The position numbers were made by a program, and so were the translations under genes. DNA of 64,000 nucleotides from Sporocytophaga sp. (GTDB taxonomy: Bacteria > Bacteroidota > Bacteroidia > Cytophagales > Cytophagaceae): contig NZ_JAGHZZ010000001.1 of the NCBI RefSeq assembly GCF_017745095.1, positions 248,001-312,000 on the forward strand, given 5' to 3'. This document shows, piece by piece, positions 1 through 8,438 of the stretch. How positions within the stretch are numbered: the first letter of the stretch is position 1; every line of letters begins with the position of its first letter. Under the pieces are notes generated by a model, which saw only the letters and a list, made by a program, of their open reading frames with translations, searched no databases and was not told the origin of the DNA.

Positions 1-1059
1 ACTTCTTTAGGAACTGGCACAAACTGGGGAGCAGCTCCTGCGGATAATGTATTACTATTTACAGCTACTAAGGATTTTACACTTAATTCTTTCAAAGTTC
101 CTTTTGGAAATATTTATGCTAATAATTCCACAGCAACAATTACTGTGGAAGTTGTGAACAGTTCAGGAACAGCATTATCTCCTCCGAGAATATTTACTTC
201 AGACCCGGTAAATGTAACAACTGCGATGGCGAATAGTCTGATCTCCTTTAGTTTTACAGGGTTCGACGTTAAGGCTGCCTGGGGGCCAAATCTGGGATTT
301 AGAATATCTGCTCTCAACCTAAATGGTGAGCCTCTCTGGAATTCCACCGGAGCGTCATATCCTTATACTTCTAATCCTTCTGGTGTTGTATCTCTTACAG
401 GAACTCGCGGAGGTGATGCTGATGCAAATGATTACATGTATTTTTATGACTGGAAAATTTCAACTGGAAACAATTGCAGCAGGCTGCCAGTCATTGCAAC
501 TACGGGAACTGGTTGTGAGACTTCTCCCGTAAGATTATTGGAGTTTAAAGGAACTCGTGAAAGCAATTTGACTTCATTAACCTGGATTACAGCATCAGAG
601 GAAAACAGCAGTTACTTTGAAATCCAGAGATCAACCAATGGAACAGACTTTGTCGGAATCGCTAAAGTGCCCGCAGCAGGCATAAGTTCGTCAGTTTTAT
701 ATTACAATTTTGAAGATAGTTATCCGGTAAATGGAATATTCTATTATCGATTAAAACAAGTGGATTTTGATGGTTCACATGAACTAAGTAAAATTGTTTC
801 AGTCTCAAATGAAGATCAGACAAGGTTAAGCCTTGTTCCAAACCCGTTCCAGAAATCATCTCTGCTAGCTGTAATTTCACCTTATAGCAGCACTTATTCT
901 GTATATGTAGTTGACTTGTCTGGTAAAGTAATTGATACTGCTGAGAATCTCGGTATTGAAGAGAAAGTTGAAATAGGAGCTTCATTAAGCTCAGGCATGT
1001 ATCTTCTAAAGGTTGTAATAAATGGGAAGACGTATCATTTGAAGATGGTTAAGAATTAA
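1..1059 (+). CDS. Secreted T9SS type A sorting-domain protein (5' end outside window)
   Basis: The reading frame is open from the first base of the window, so the true start lies upstream and only the C-terminal 352 residues are seen. The middle has the layout common in secreted Bacteroidota proteins: an Ig/FN3-like segment of the form TWITASEENSSYFEIQRS, ending in YYRLKQVDFDG. The last 80 residues form a T9SS C-terminal domain, with the VPNPF motif, a beta-rich stretch, and a final GMYLLKVVINGKTYHLKMVKN-like block. This implies export across the outer membrane by the Por machinery. The catalytic or binding part is upstream and unseen, so no function is assigned. A heptad repeat begins 4 bp after the stop codon. 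Confidence 0.85.
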   Translation, partial: TSLGTGTNWGAAPADNVLLFTATKDFTLNSFKVPFGNIYANNSTATITVEVVNSSGTALSPPRIFTSDPVNVTTAMANSLISFSFTGFDVKAAWGPNLGFRISALNLNGEPLWNSTGASYPYTSNPSGVVSLTGTRGGDADANDYMYFYDWKISTGNNCSRLPVIATTGTGCETSPVRLLEFKGTRESNLTSLTWITASEENSSYFEIQRSTNGTDFVGIAKVPAAGISSSVLYYNFEDSYPVNGIFYYRLKQVDFDGSHELSKIVSVSNEDQTRLSLVPNPFQKSSLLAVISPYSSTYSVYVVDLSGKVIDTAENLGIEEKVEIGASLSSGMYLLKVVINGKTYHLKMVKN

Positions 1060-1062
1060 GTC

Positions 1063-1095
1063 AAAAGCTCAAAGCAGAAAGCTTAAAGCGGAAAG
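1063..1095 (+). repeat. AAAGCNN heptad repeat, copy 1 (forward arm)
   Basis: Four to five tandem 7-bp units of the form AAAGCNN (AAAGCTC, AAAGCAG, AAAGCTT, AAAGCGG) start 4 bp after a TAA stop. An inverted counterpart lies at 1224-1266. Confidence 0.75.
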
Positions 1096-1115
1096 TAAAA
1101 TTAAGATTTGAATAC

Positions 1116-1150
1116 AAGGAAAGGTTATCTGTATAAGGTAGCTTTTCCTT
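1116..1150 (+). terminator. Probable terminator of the T9SS gene
   Basis: AAGGAAA at 1116-1122 pairs with TTTCCTT at 1144-1150 around a loop of about 20 nt, and T residues follow. The stem is weak. Confidence 0.4.
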
Positions 1151-1170
1151 TTTACTATTACATAAAGCAA

Positions 1171-1202
1171 GAGGGAATGTTATCATTAGATAACATTCCC
1201 TC
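1171..1202. repeat. Perfect 14-bp inverted repeat with 4-nt loop
   Basis: GAGGGAATGTTATC at 1171-1184 is exactly complementary to 1189-1202, with ATTA between. It lies between two convergent genes and may act as a bidirectional terminator, but there is no clean T run on either side. Confidence 0.7.
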
Positions 1203-1223
1203 TATATTATTAAAGTTTAAATC

Positions 1224-1266
1224 TGCTTTTGTTTCTTTCTGCTTTACGCTTTTTGCTTTCAGCTTA
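1224..1266 (-). repeat. AAAGCNN heptad repeat, copy 2 (reverse arm)
   Basis: This is the same 7-bp-periodic repeat on the opposite strand, read here as NNGCTTT units. It touches the stop codon of the minus-strand gene ending at 1264, so it also sits at the 3' end of a gene on that gene's coding strand. Confidence 0.7.
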
Positions 1267-1743
1267 TTTTATGTACTCTTTCCTTTTCAAAATGCTATCC
1301 ATAAAACGAATATCATTGTCCGAATTGAAGATTTTAAAGGGAAGATGAATGATCTGGGCTTTATTGATTATTAACAGATAGGCATCTTTGGTTTTTTCAG
1401 CAGCTACAACCATATTCCATTGTATCTGACTTCCCTGTTTAGGGTTTAACTTGATGAGTACCTGTCTGCTGTCAATTTCATAGGTAAGTTTATCAAACAT
1501 AATTTGATTTTGTGGTAGTTGCGTAACTCCTGTAAACTGAATTGCCCAGAATAAGATGTAACCAACGACAGCAATGATTGCAGTTACTATAAACCACCAT
1601 TTATATTCTGGAAGGAATATGGCAATACATCCGAACAATATTGGTCCGAATATATACCACCACTGCTTTTTGACAAGGTTTGTAAGAGCAATCTTTACGT
1701 AAGTGTTTTTAGGTAACTGGTACTTTTTTGTTTTAATAATCAT
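1264..1743 (-). CDS. Small membrane protein of unknown function
   Basis: A 159-residue protein with two adjacent hydrophobic segments at about residues 30-50 (WWYIFGPILFGCIAIFL) and 52-72 (WWFIVTAIIAVVGYILFW), then a soluble domain rich in beta-type sequence. The arrangement suggests two transmembrane helices followed by a PH-like or similar cytoplasmic domain, but I do not recognise the family. It starts 30 bp below the nadC stop on the same strand, so it may be the last gene of that transcription unit. The ATG at 1743 is the only sensible start. Confidence 0.65.
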   Translation of the reverse strand: MIIKTKKYQLPKNTYVKIALTNLVKKQWWYIFGPILFGCIAIFLPEYKWWFIVTAIIAVVGYILFWAIQFTGVTQLPQNQIMFDKLTYEIDSRQVLIKLNPKQGSQIQWNMVVAAEKTKDAYLLIINKAQIIHLPFKIFNSDNDIRFMDSILKRKEYIK

Positions 1744-1773
1744 AATTCCCTGATTCTTCTGTATTTAAATTTT

Positions 1774-2625
1774 TTAAAATGCCTTAAGGCTAAGATCCAG
1801 ACTCCTGAATGAATGAGTCAATGCTCCACAGGAGATATAGTCAACGCCTGTTAGTGCATAAGATCTTATAGTAGATTCATTGATGCCTCCGGAAGCTTCA
1901 GTTTCATATCTTCTGGCTATTAGAGTTACTGCCTCTTTCATAAGTTGAGGGCTCATATTGTCAAGCATTATTCTGTCAATTCCTCCTACATTAAGCACTT
2001 CTTCCACTTCTTTAAGTGACCTTGTCTCCACTTCTATTTTTAGTGATAAAGAATGTTTCTGAAGATAATTTTTTGTAGATTCAATTGCTTGTTTTATTCC
2101 TCCTGCAAAATCAATATGATTGTCTTTAAGGATAATCATATCATATAAGCCGAATCTATGATTTACTCCTCCTCCGATTGCAACTGCCCATTTTTCAGGT
2201 AAACGGAAGTTTGGAGTTGTTTTTCTTGTGTCCAAAAGTTTGCAGCCTGTATCTCTGATAAGCTCGTTGTATGTTGTTGTAAGCGTTGCAATACCACTCA
2301 TTCTTTGCATACAGTTAAGCACCAGCCTTTCGCCTGTTAAAATAGACCTGGCTTTGCCATGCACTTTAAATGCTACATCTTTTGGCTTCACTCTGATTCC
2401 ATCCGGAATAAGAATTTCCATTTTGAGGTCCGGATCCACTCTTGAAAATATCATTTCCGCAAGTGCTACACCGGCCAACACTCCTTCGTCTTTTACTAAA
2501 AGCTGTGCTTTATTGATGGCATCTGCGGGCACAGAAGCCAAGGTGGAATGATCGCCGTTCCCGACGTCTTCCGCAAGGGCTGAGTCTATAAACTCAAAAA
2601 TTGCTTGTTCTGAAAGAAAATTCAC
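1774..2625 (-). CDS. nadC: Nicotinate-nucleotide pyrophosphorylase (carboxylating)
   Basis: Quinolinate phosphoribosyltransferase: converts quinolinate and PRPP to nicotinate mononucleotide, CO2 and pyrophosphate, in de novo NAD synthesis in the cytoplasm. At 283 residues it has the normal length. Family motifs seen in order are EDVGNGDHST near the N-terminus, VLNCMQRMSGIAT, LLDTRKTTP (phosphate and substrate-binding Arg/Lys), HRFGLYDMIILKDNH, KIEVETRSLKE, DRIMLDNMSP and EASGGINE. A terminator at 2632-2663 lies just upstream, so nadC is probably transcribed separately from the DUF4783 gene. nadA and nadB are not in the window. Confidence 0.97.
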   Translation of the reverse strand: MNFLSEQAIFEFIDSALAEDVGNGDHSTLASVPADAINKAQLLVKDEGVLAGVALAEMIFSRVDPDLKMEILIPDGIRVKPKDVAFKVHGKARSILTGERLVLNCMQRMSGIATLTTTYNELIRDTGCKLLDTRKTTPNFRLPEKWAVAIGGGVNHRFGLYDMIILKDNHIDFAGGIKQAIESTKNYLQKHSLSLKIEVETRSLKEVEEVLNVGGIDRIMLDNMSPQLMKEAVTLIARRYETEASGGINESTIRSYALTGVDYISCGALTHSFRSLDLSLKAF

Positions 2626-2631
2626 GGGACA

Positions 2632-2663
2632 AAAATAAAAAAAGCTCTGAATATCTTCAGAGC
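2632..2663 (-). terminator. Rho-independent terminator of the DUF4783 gene
   Basis: Read on the minus strand, the stem GCTCTGA/TCAGAGC (2644-2663, 6-nt loop) is followed by a run of seven Ts. Confidence 0.85.
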
Positions 2664-2690
2664 CTTCGAGAAATTTGCGTTATTTATTAT

Positions 2691-3086
2691 TTACTCTTCA
2701 AATACTATTGAATCGATCAGGTAACTTCCGCGAAATTGTTTTACAACTGTTATTACCCTGAATGTGCCTCCATTATACATATATTTTCCAATTGTGTATT
2801 TCATGCCTTCTTTGGAAGAACCTTGGTGCACATATTGAAAATCTGTAGGAGGGTACTGTTTGAAAAAATCTCTTAGGATGAATTCTGCCTGAGTTTTGCT
2901 GTAGGTTTTTTTATCCTCTTTGTTCAGGCCAATTTCCACCATATCGTTAAAATATTTCGAAAGATCTTTTGAGCTTCCGGCTTTCAAGGCATTTTTTGTG
3001 CCTTCAAGTACATCGGACTGGCCTACGATATCCTTACTAAATATCATCAGAAGTATAGTAAGAATTAAAAAAGAGCGATTTCTCAT
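2691..3086 (-). CDS. DUF4783 family exported protein
   Basis: A 131-residue protein with an N-terminal signal peptide (hydrophobic stretch to about residue 22, ending near DIVGQ). An NTF2-like fold is suggested by an alpha-helical start and beta-rich end (FILRDFFKQYPPTDFQYVHQG, then GKYMYNGGTFRVITVVKQ). I recognise it as DUF4783, a family largely confined to Bacteroidota and often found beside nadC, as here. Its role is unknown; it probably acts in the periplasm. Its own terminator separates it from nadC. Confidence 0.8.
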   Translation of the reverse strand: MRNRSFLILTILLMIFSKDIVGQSDVLEGTKNALKAGSSKDLSKYFNDMVEIGLNKEDKKTYSKTQAEFILRDFFKQYPPTDFQYVHQGSSKEGMKYTIGKYMYNGGTFRVITVVKQFRGSYLIDSIVFEE

Positions 3087-3175
3087 AAATTAACTCGAAT
3101 TTTAATATTTTTCTTTTAAGCTAAAATTATGCCAATAAGTTAAAGGAATTTTACCAATATATGCATAAGCCATTG

Positions 3176-3270
3176 AAAAATCCTGTTAATCATTTAAATC
3201 CATCGTCAATTATATCTTATAAATTATTCATTAACAATACATTTTTTTTAATTGTTAATCCTGGTTAACT
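3176..3270 (+). repeat. Bipartite upstream element, copy A (before gpmI)
   Basis: Half 1 is AAATCCTGTTAATC at about 3178. Half 2 contains TAATCCTGGTTAA starting at 3256. The distance from TCCTG (3181) to TAATCC (3256) is 75 bp. Homologous copies lie at 8966, 41452 and 51966. Confidence 0.65.
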
Positions 3271-3326
3271 TTTAAGTTTTTTAAATTTTAAGTAACTAGT
3301 GATCGTTTTTAAAAATATTTATTGAA

Positions 3327-4850
3327 ATGAATAAGAAGGTAATCCTAATCATTATGGATGGATGGGGCCTGGGATCAAATCCAGAGGTTTCCGCAATTGC
3401 CAAAGCAAACACTCAATTTGTTGATTCTTTATATGCAAATTATCCCAATAGCAAACTAGAAGCTTCGGGACTTGCGGTTGGACTTCCGGAAGGCCAAATG
3501 GGTAATAGTGAAGTTGGACACATGAATCTTGGGGCCGGAAGAATTGTTTATCAGGACCTTGTGAAGATCAACAAAGCAGTTGATGAGTGTACGTTAGAAC
3601 ACGAACAAGCCTTGGTTGATGCACTTGATTATGCTAAAAAGAACAACAAGAAAGTCCATTTTATGGGCTTGGTTTCTGACGGCGGGGTGCATTCTCATAT
3701 TAATCACCTGAAAGGTTTGTGCAGTATTGCAAAGAAAAAAGGTCTTGACAATGTGTTTATACACGCATTTACTGATGGAAGAGATACAGATCCAAAAGGT
3801 GGAATAGGTTATATCCGTGACCTTCAGAATCATCTTGATGGTTCTGCTGGTAAGATCGCCTCTGTTATCGGAAGATATTATTCTATGGACAGAGATAACA
3901 GATGGGAACGCGTTAAGCTTGCCTATGATCTCCTGGTTAATGGTGCTGGTACTAAAACAAAAGATGTTCAAAAGTCAATTCTGGACTCATATGCAGAAGG
4001 TGTGACGGATGAATTTATCAAGCCACTTGTAGTGGTAAATGATAAAGATCAGCCTCTTGCACTTGTTGAAGAAGGTGATGTGGTGCTTTGTTTTAACTTC
4101 AGAACAGATAGAGGAAGAGAGATTACCATTGCGCTGACTCAGAAAGATTTTCCTGAGCAAAACATGAAAAAGCTTAATTTGTATTATGTAACACTTACAA
4201 ATTACGATGATAGCTTTAAAGGTGTAAAAGTTATTTTTGATAAAGACAATCTTAATCAGACTCTTGGCGAAGTATTGGCTGCGGCTGGCAAAAAGCAGAT
4301 TAGGATTGCAGAAACTGAGAAGTATCCTCACGTTACTTTCTTCTTCTCTGGTGGAAGAGAAAAAGAGTTTGCAGGCGAGAGCAGAATCTTATGTCAGTCT
4401 CCTAAAGTTGCAACTTACGATCTACAGCCTGAAATGAGTGCCTTTGAAATTAAAGACAAAATAATTGCTGAAATCAAAAAGAAGGAAGTTGACTTTGTGT
4501 GTCTGAATTTTGCGAATCCAGATATGGTTGGACATACAGGAGTTTTCAGCGCGGCAGTGAAAGCAGTTGAAACAGTAAACGAATGTGTTGAGGCAATTGT
4601 AAAGCAAGCACTTTCCGATGGGTATACTCTTTTGATTCTTGCGGATCATGGAAATGCAGATGTTATGATCAATGAAGATGGAAGTCCGAATACAGCTCAT
4701 ACAACTAACCTGGTTCCGTTTGTTGTGGTAGATAATTCATATAAAGGAAAGTTGAAGGACGGAAAGCTTGGGGATGTTGCACCTACAGTGTTGGAGCTAA
4801 TTGGAGTTGAAAAGCCGAAAGAAATGACTGGAGTCTCTCTTTTAGGGTAG
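3327..4850 (+). CDS. gpmI: 2,3-bisphosphoglycerate-independent phosphoglycerate mutase
   Basis: Interconverts 3- and 2-phosphoglycerate in glycolysis, using two Mn ions and a phosphoserine intermediate. At 507 residues it has full family length. The N-terminal metal site IIMDGWG is at residues 8-14. The catalytic Ser61 lies in MGNSEVGHMNLG. GLVSDGGVHSH, FTDGRDTDP, GRYYSMDRDNRWERV and FNFRTDRGREIT line the phosphatase and transferase domains. The C-terminal metal ligands are in NFANPDMVGHTG and ILADHGNAD. The gene is monocistronic, with a clear terminator at 4882 and a long upstream gap that carries repeat copy A. Confidence 0.98.
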   Translation: MNKKVILIIMDGWGLGSNPEVSAIAKANTQFVDSLYANYPNSKLEASGLAVGLPEGQMGNSEVGHMNLGAGRIVYQDLVKINKAVDECTLEHEQALVDALDYAKKNNKKVHFMGLVSDGGVHSHINHLKGLCSIAKKKGLDNVFIHAFTDGRDTDPKGGIGYIRDLQNHLDGSAGKIASVIGRYYSMDRDNRWERVKLAYDLLVNGAGTKTKDVQKSILDSYAEGVTDEFIKPLVVVNDKDQPLALVEEGDVVLCFNFRTDRGREITIALTQKDFPEQNMKKLNLYYVTLTNYDDSFKGVKVIFDKDNLNQTLGEVLAAAGKKQIRIAETEKYPHVTFFFSGGREKEFAGESRILCQSPKVATYDLQPEMSAFEIKDKIIAEIKKKEVDFVCLNFANPDMVGHTGVFSAAVKAVETVNECVEAIVKQALSDGYTLLILADHGNADVMINEDGSPNTAHTTNLVPFVVVDNSYKGKLKDGKLGDVAPTVLELIGVEKPKEMTGVSLLG

Positions 4851-4881
4851 TTTCAGATACTTTTCTATCAGACATTTAACG

Positions 4882-4916
4882 GGGGCTGAACTTTGATAGG
4901 TTTAGCCCCTTTTTTA
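4882..4916 (+). terminator. Rho-independent terminator of gpmI
   Basis: GGGGCTGAAC (4882-4891) pairs with GTTTAGCCCC (4900-4909), including one G-T pair, and is followed by T6. Confidence 0.9.
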
Positions 4917-5640
4917 TTATGGAATTTCGACTTCCACCTGTATTGTCTGTTTGATTATTTACTTTTTTAGTAGTGGAACCCATATAATTACGTTTTTTTA
5001 AAACTGCTGTGGGACTTTGAATCCATTTTTACTTGTTTTTATATTGTTGATTCGCTGTATCAGGACTTTTTAAGAGTTTACTTCTATTCTTTATTTCCTC
5101 AGTTTTGGGGTCACTTTTGTAAATTTGTGAATTTTCTAATTATGGCTTGAAATTTTAGGCGTGAATTATTGAATTTACTTCATTTCTTAATTTTGATGCT
5201 ATCTTTTTGTTCAGGGTTTATATGAAATCATAAGAAATGGTTGAATTAGGTATTTTTTGGAGGGGTTATAAATCGATTTGTTTTTATTGTCTCATTTCAG
5301 GTTTAAAACAAGACATATATTTTGAGAAAATATTACTTTTTATAAAAAATAGGTTAAAATTTTAGCCAAGTTTTTAAAGAATATAACATTTTAGTTATCG
5401 TTAGTATTCAAATCTACTCCTGTTTTGGTAAAAAAGCCTGTTTTCTTTGAGTTTTGCGGCTTTTCTTGATTTCATTATATTTTTCTCTGAACGTATTAAA
5501 TTGTATTATTCTAATATTTTTCAAATTTCAATTTTATCTTTTATATCATTTAAAATTGGATAATTTCAATTTAATGTGTTGATATTGCCTCGTATTTGCT
5601 GATTATTTGATATTTATTTTGGATTTTTCTATTAAGGCTA
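4917..5640. other. AT-rich non-coding gap
   Basis: About 720 bp between the gpmI terminator and the porin promoter, with stop codons in every frame and no ORF with protein-like composition. I see no repeat-family copy, tRNA-like fold or strong hairpin. It may hold upstream regulatory sites for the porin gene. Confidence 0.6.
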
Positions 5641-5671
5641 TTGACAGGGAAATAAAAATTATCTAAGTTTA
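5641..5671 (+). promoter_or_regulatory. Candidate promoter of the porin gene
   Basis: TTG (5641-5643), 20 bp, then TAAGTTTA (5664-5671). This matches the Bacteroidota -33 TTG / -7 TAnnTTTG pattern except for the last base. It predicts an untranslated leader of about 95 nt. Confidence 0.4.
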
Positions 5672-5771
5672 CATAGGCTATATTATGATTATTTCAATGT
5701 GAAAGACCAAATAACTTAACCTTTACTAATTAACCTTTATAAATTATTTACTAACTAAACAAACAAGTACT

Positions 5772-6995
5772 ATGCGTAAATTTAACTTACTGCTATCGCT
5801 GACTTTTTTACTAAGTGTATTGACAGCAAAAGCACAAGATTCTACCGCGGCTGAGCCAGGAAAATTAACAATCACAGGTTACATAGACTCCTATTACAAC
5901 TGGGCTTTTAACAGACCTAAATCAGGAAGTTTACTTGGATCTACCGCAGCAGGAAGGGCATTTGACAGAACTACAAATCAGATCGCTCTCGGCTTGGTTC
6001 AGACTAAATTCATGTATTCATCAAAAAAGGTTGATATCGTTGCGGATCTTACTTTTGGCCCGAATGCGGAGTTAGGAAACTTTGGTAACGTAAATGCACA
6101 AGGCTACACTACAGGTAGCGCAAACCTTTATACAAATCCTGCTTTTTCAAATATCTATGGTTCATCCGTTTCCATTAAACAGGCATATGGAACCTACAAA
6201 GCAACAGATAAACTTTCATTTACAGTTGGTCAGTTCGGTACTCACATTGGTTATGAAGTAATTGACGCTCCGGTTAACTATAATTACTCTTTATCAAACC
6301 TTTTCAATAATGGTCCTTTCTACCATGTGGGTGCAAAAGCAAATTATGCTTTCAGCGATAAATTGGGTTTAATGGTTGGTTTGGTAAACAACTGGGATAA
6401 CCTTTTTGATAACAACAAACAAAAATCAGGTGTTGCCCAGTTATTTGTAAGCCCAATTGAAGGAATGAATGTTTATGTAAACTGGATTGGTGGGTACAAC
6501 GATGATACTTCTCTTGACACAACAGGTGGTGCTACTCCTTGGTCTGTTAACTACAACAGACACTTATTCGACCTTACTGCAGGATATCAGCTTACAGAAA
6601 AATTCTATGTTGGTTTGAACGGAGCATACGGTTTCTATAAAGCAGCTGACAACAATACAAAAGAAGCTTTCAAAGCACTTTCAGCTCCTTATGGAGAAGA
6701 CAAATCTACACTTACCTGGGGTGGTATAGCTGGATATGCTCACTATGATATTACAGATTTCCTAAGTGTCGGTGTTAGATATGAGCACTTTAAAGACAAA
6801 TACGGAATGAGATATCTGAAAAGCACAAACAACTCTTTGACTATCACTGCCCCGATTACCCTTGCCGATGGTGCTTTTATCCTGAAGCCAGAGTTCAGAA
6901 TGGATACTTCTCCAACAAAAATTTATGAAGATAAAAATGGTGAAGCTGTAAATAGCCAAACAACATTTGGTTTAGCCGCAATCTTTAAATTCTAA
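5772..6995 (+). CDS. OmpL-like outer-membrane beta-barrel porin
   Basis: A 407-residue protein with a clean signal peptide cut near LTAKAQ (residue 22), then a barrel of alternating aromatic strands ending in a C-terminal phenylalanine (AAIFKF), the usual outer-membrane insertion signal. Segments such as ITGYIDSYYNWAF, VDIVADLTFGP, SFTVGQFGTHIGYEV and YHVGAKANYAFSDKLGLMVGL fit the putative beta-barrel porin-2 (bbp2, OmpL-like) family. The substrate is unknown; some relatives lie beside ammonium transporters, but none is seen here. The gene stands alone with its own terminator, and its long leader and dense Asn/Thr/Gly content suit a highly expressed surface protein. Confidence 0.85.
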   Translation: MRKFNLLLSLTFLLSVLTAKAQDSTAAEPGKLTITGYIDSYYNWAFNRPKSGSLLGSTAAGRAFDRTTNQIALGLVQTKFMYSSKKVDIVADLTFGPNAELGNFGNVNAQGYTTGSANLYTNPAFSNIYGSSVSIKQAYGTYKATDKLSFTVGQFGTHIGYEVIDAPVNYNYSLSNLFNNGPFYHVGAKANYAFSDKLGLMVGLVNNWDNLFDNNKQKSGVAQLFVSPIEGMNVYVNWIGGYNDDTSLDTTGGATPWSVNYNRHLFDLTAGYQLTEKFYVGLNGAYGFYKAADNNTKEAFKALSAPYGEDKSTLTWGGIAGYAHYDITDFLSVGVRYEHFKDKYGMRYLKSTNNSLTITAPITLADGAFILKPEFRMDTSPTKIYEDKNGEAVNSQTTFGLAAIFKF

Positions 6996-7085
6996 TTAGA
7001 TCAAAACAGATAGATGTTAAAAATTTAAATGATCATGTGTTAGGTTAAATTTTTCAGGTTTATTTTTTTCATCTGGTTAGTTAAA

Positions 7086-7118
7086 AGCCCCGAGTCTGTA
7101 TGGCCGGGGTTTTTATTT
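7086..7118 (+). terminator. Rho-independent terminator of the porin gene
   Basis: CCCCG (7088-7092) pairs with CGGGG (7105-7109) and is followed by T5. An ATG at 7100 sits in the loop, which argues against using it as the purK start. Confidence 0.8.
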
Positions 7119-7150
7119 TTAGTAATTTTGAGAAAAAACAGATTTCAATA

Positions 7151-8287
7151 GTGGAATTTTATCAGGATTTTAAATTAGGAATTCTTGGCGGAGGTCAGCT
7201 GGGAAGAATGCTCATTCAGTCAGCCGTAGATCTTAACCTTTATGTTTGTACCCTGGATCCTGATAAAGAGGCTCCTTGTGCAAAAATTGCCCACGAGTTT
7301 GTTCTCGGAGATCCTACAGATTATGATACTGTTTATAATTTCGGAAAAGATAAGAATCTTATAACAATTGAAATCGAAAATGTGAATGCGGATGCCCTTC
7401 AGGCACTAGCAAATGAAGGAAAGACGATTTTTCCTCAACCTTCATGCATTAAAATTATTCAGGATAAGAGACTTCAGAAGCAGTTTTACAGGAACAATTC
7501 GATTCCTACATCTGATTTTGAGCTTATTAATGATATTGACGAGCTTTCAAAATTCCCTCACTTATTTCCCGCCTTTCAAAAGTTAGGCAAATCAGGTTAT
7601 GACGGGAGAGGTGTGCAGCAATTAAATTCTGTTTCGGATCTGTCTAAAGCCATGGACGGGCCTTCTCTTATAGAAAAGCAAATTGAATTTGAAAAGGAAA
7701 TTTCTGTAATCGTTGCCAGAAACAGCAAAGGTGAAAAAGCACATTTCCCGGTAACCGAAATGATTTTTCATCCTGTTCATAATCTGGTCGAATACCTTAT
7801 GGCTCCGGCTCAGATTACTGAAGCACAGGAGAAAGAAGCTGTTGAGATTGCAGAAAGAGTAATAGAATCTTTGGGAATGGTTGGTTTGCTTGCTGTTGAA
7901 ATGTTTCTAACGAAAGACGGAAAAATCCTGGTAAACGAAGCTGCTCCTAGACCACATAACTCAGGCCATCAAACCATCGAAGCGAATTTCACTTCCCAGT
8001 ATGAACAACTTCTAAGAGCAATTCTTGGATTGCCACTTGGATCTACCAAACAGTTAAAGCCAGCTGCCATGGTAAATCTACTAGGAGCTGATGGATATTC
8101 GGGGCTTGCGAAATATGAAGGGTTAAATGATGTCCTTGGTATAGAAGGGGTTCATATTCATCTTTATGGAAAGAAAATAACTAAACCTTTCCGCAAAATG
8201 GGCCACATCACAATTTTAGATGACGAGGTTTCTGGCTTAAAGCAAAAGGCAGACATTATTAAAGAAAAATTCAGAGTGATAGCTTGA
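7151..8287 (+). CDS. purK: 5-(carboxyamino)imidazole ribonucleotide synthase
   Basis: An ATP-grasp enzyme that makes N5-carboxyaminoimidazole ribonucleotide from AIR, ATP and bicarbonate in purine synthesis. Motifs are KLGILGGGQLGRML at the start, FQKLGKSGYDGRG (ATP loop), LIEKQIEFEKEISV and NEAAPRPHNSGHQTIE. I chose GTG at 7151 (378 residues). The frame is open back to an ATG at 7100, but that ATG lies inside the upstream terminator hairpin and would add a 17-residue leader not expected in the family. The 3' end carries a heptad repeat, and purE follows 151 bp later on the same strand. Confidence 0.95.
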   Translation: MEFYQDFKLGILGGGQLGRMLIQSAVDLNLYVCTLDPDKEAPCAKIAHEFVLGDPTDYDTVYNFGKDKNLITIEIENVNADALQALANEGKTIFPQPSCIKIIQDKRLQKQFYRNNSIPTSDFELINDIDELSKFPHLFPAFQKLGKSGYDGRGVQQLNSVSDLSKAMDGPSLIEKQIEFEKEISVIVARNSKGEKAHFPVTEMIFHPVHNLVEYLMAPAQITEAQEKEAVEIAERVIESLGMVGLLAVEMFLTKDGKILVNEAAPRPHNSGHQTIEANFTSQYEQLLRAILGLPLGSTKQLKPAAMVNLLGADGYSGLAKYEGLNDVLGIEGVHIHLYGKKITKPFRKMGHITILDDEVSGLKQKADIIKEKFRVIA

Positions 8288-8322
8288 TAAGCTTAAAGCC
8301 TCAAAGCGGAAAGCTTAAAAAG
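8285..8322 (+). repeat. AAAGCNN heptad repeat, copy 3
   Basis: Units AAAGCCT(C), AAAGCGG, AAAGCTT and AAAAAG begin at the purK stop codon. Confidence 0.7.
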
Positions 8323-8370
8323 TATTTGAGTTTTAAAGTACAAACTAAGATATAACAGATTAATCATAAA

Positions 8371-8424
8371 ACTACCACCACACTCAAATCCTTCTTCTTC
8401 GAGAGAAGGATTTAGGATGAGGTA
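8371..8424 (+). repeat. Intergenic hairpin element before purE
   Basis: AAATCCTTCT (8386-8395) is perfectly complementary to 8404-8413 with an 8-nt loop. Flanking CACACTC and AGGATGAGGT extend it imperfectly. It resembles a dispersed palindromic repeat that I recall from other Bacteroidota intergenic regions. It ends about 15 bp before the purE start. Confidence 0.55.
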
Positions 8425-8438
8425 AAAAACAAAAAAAA

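Noticed and set aside
1108-1374. 88-codon plus-strand ORF
   Set aside because: It runs through a terminator-like hairpin, a perfect palindrome and a heptad repeat, and overlaps the end of a better minus-strand gene. Its composition is not protein-like.
7100-7150. Upstream ATG start for purK
   Set aside because: It lies in the loop of the porin terminator and adds 17 residues not expected in PurK.
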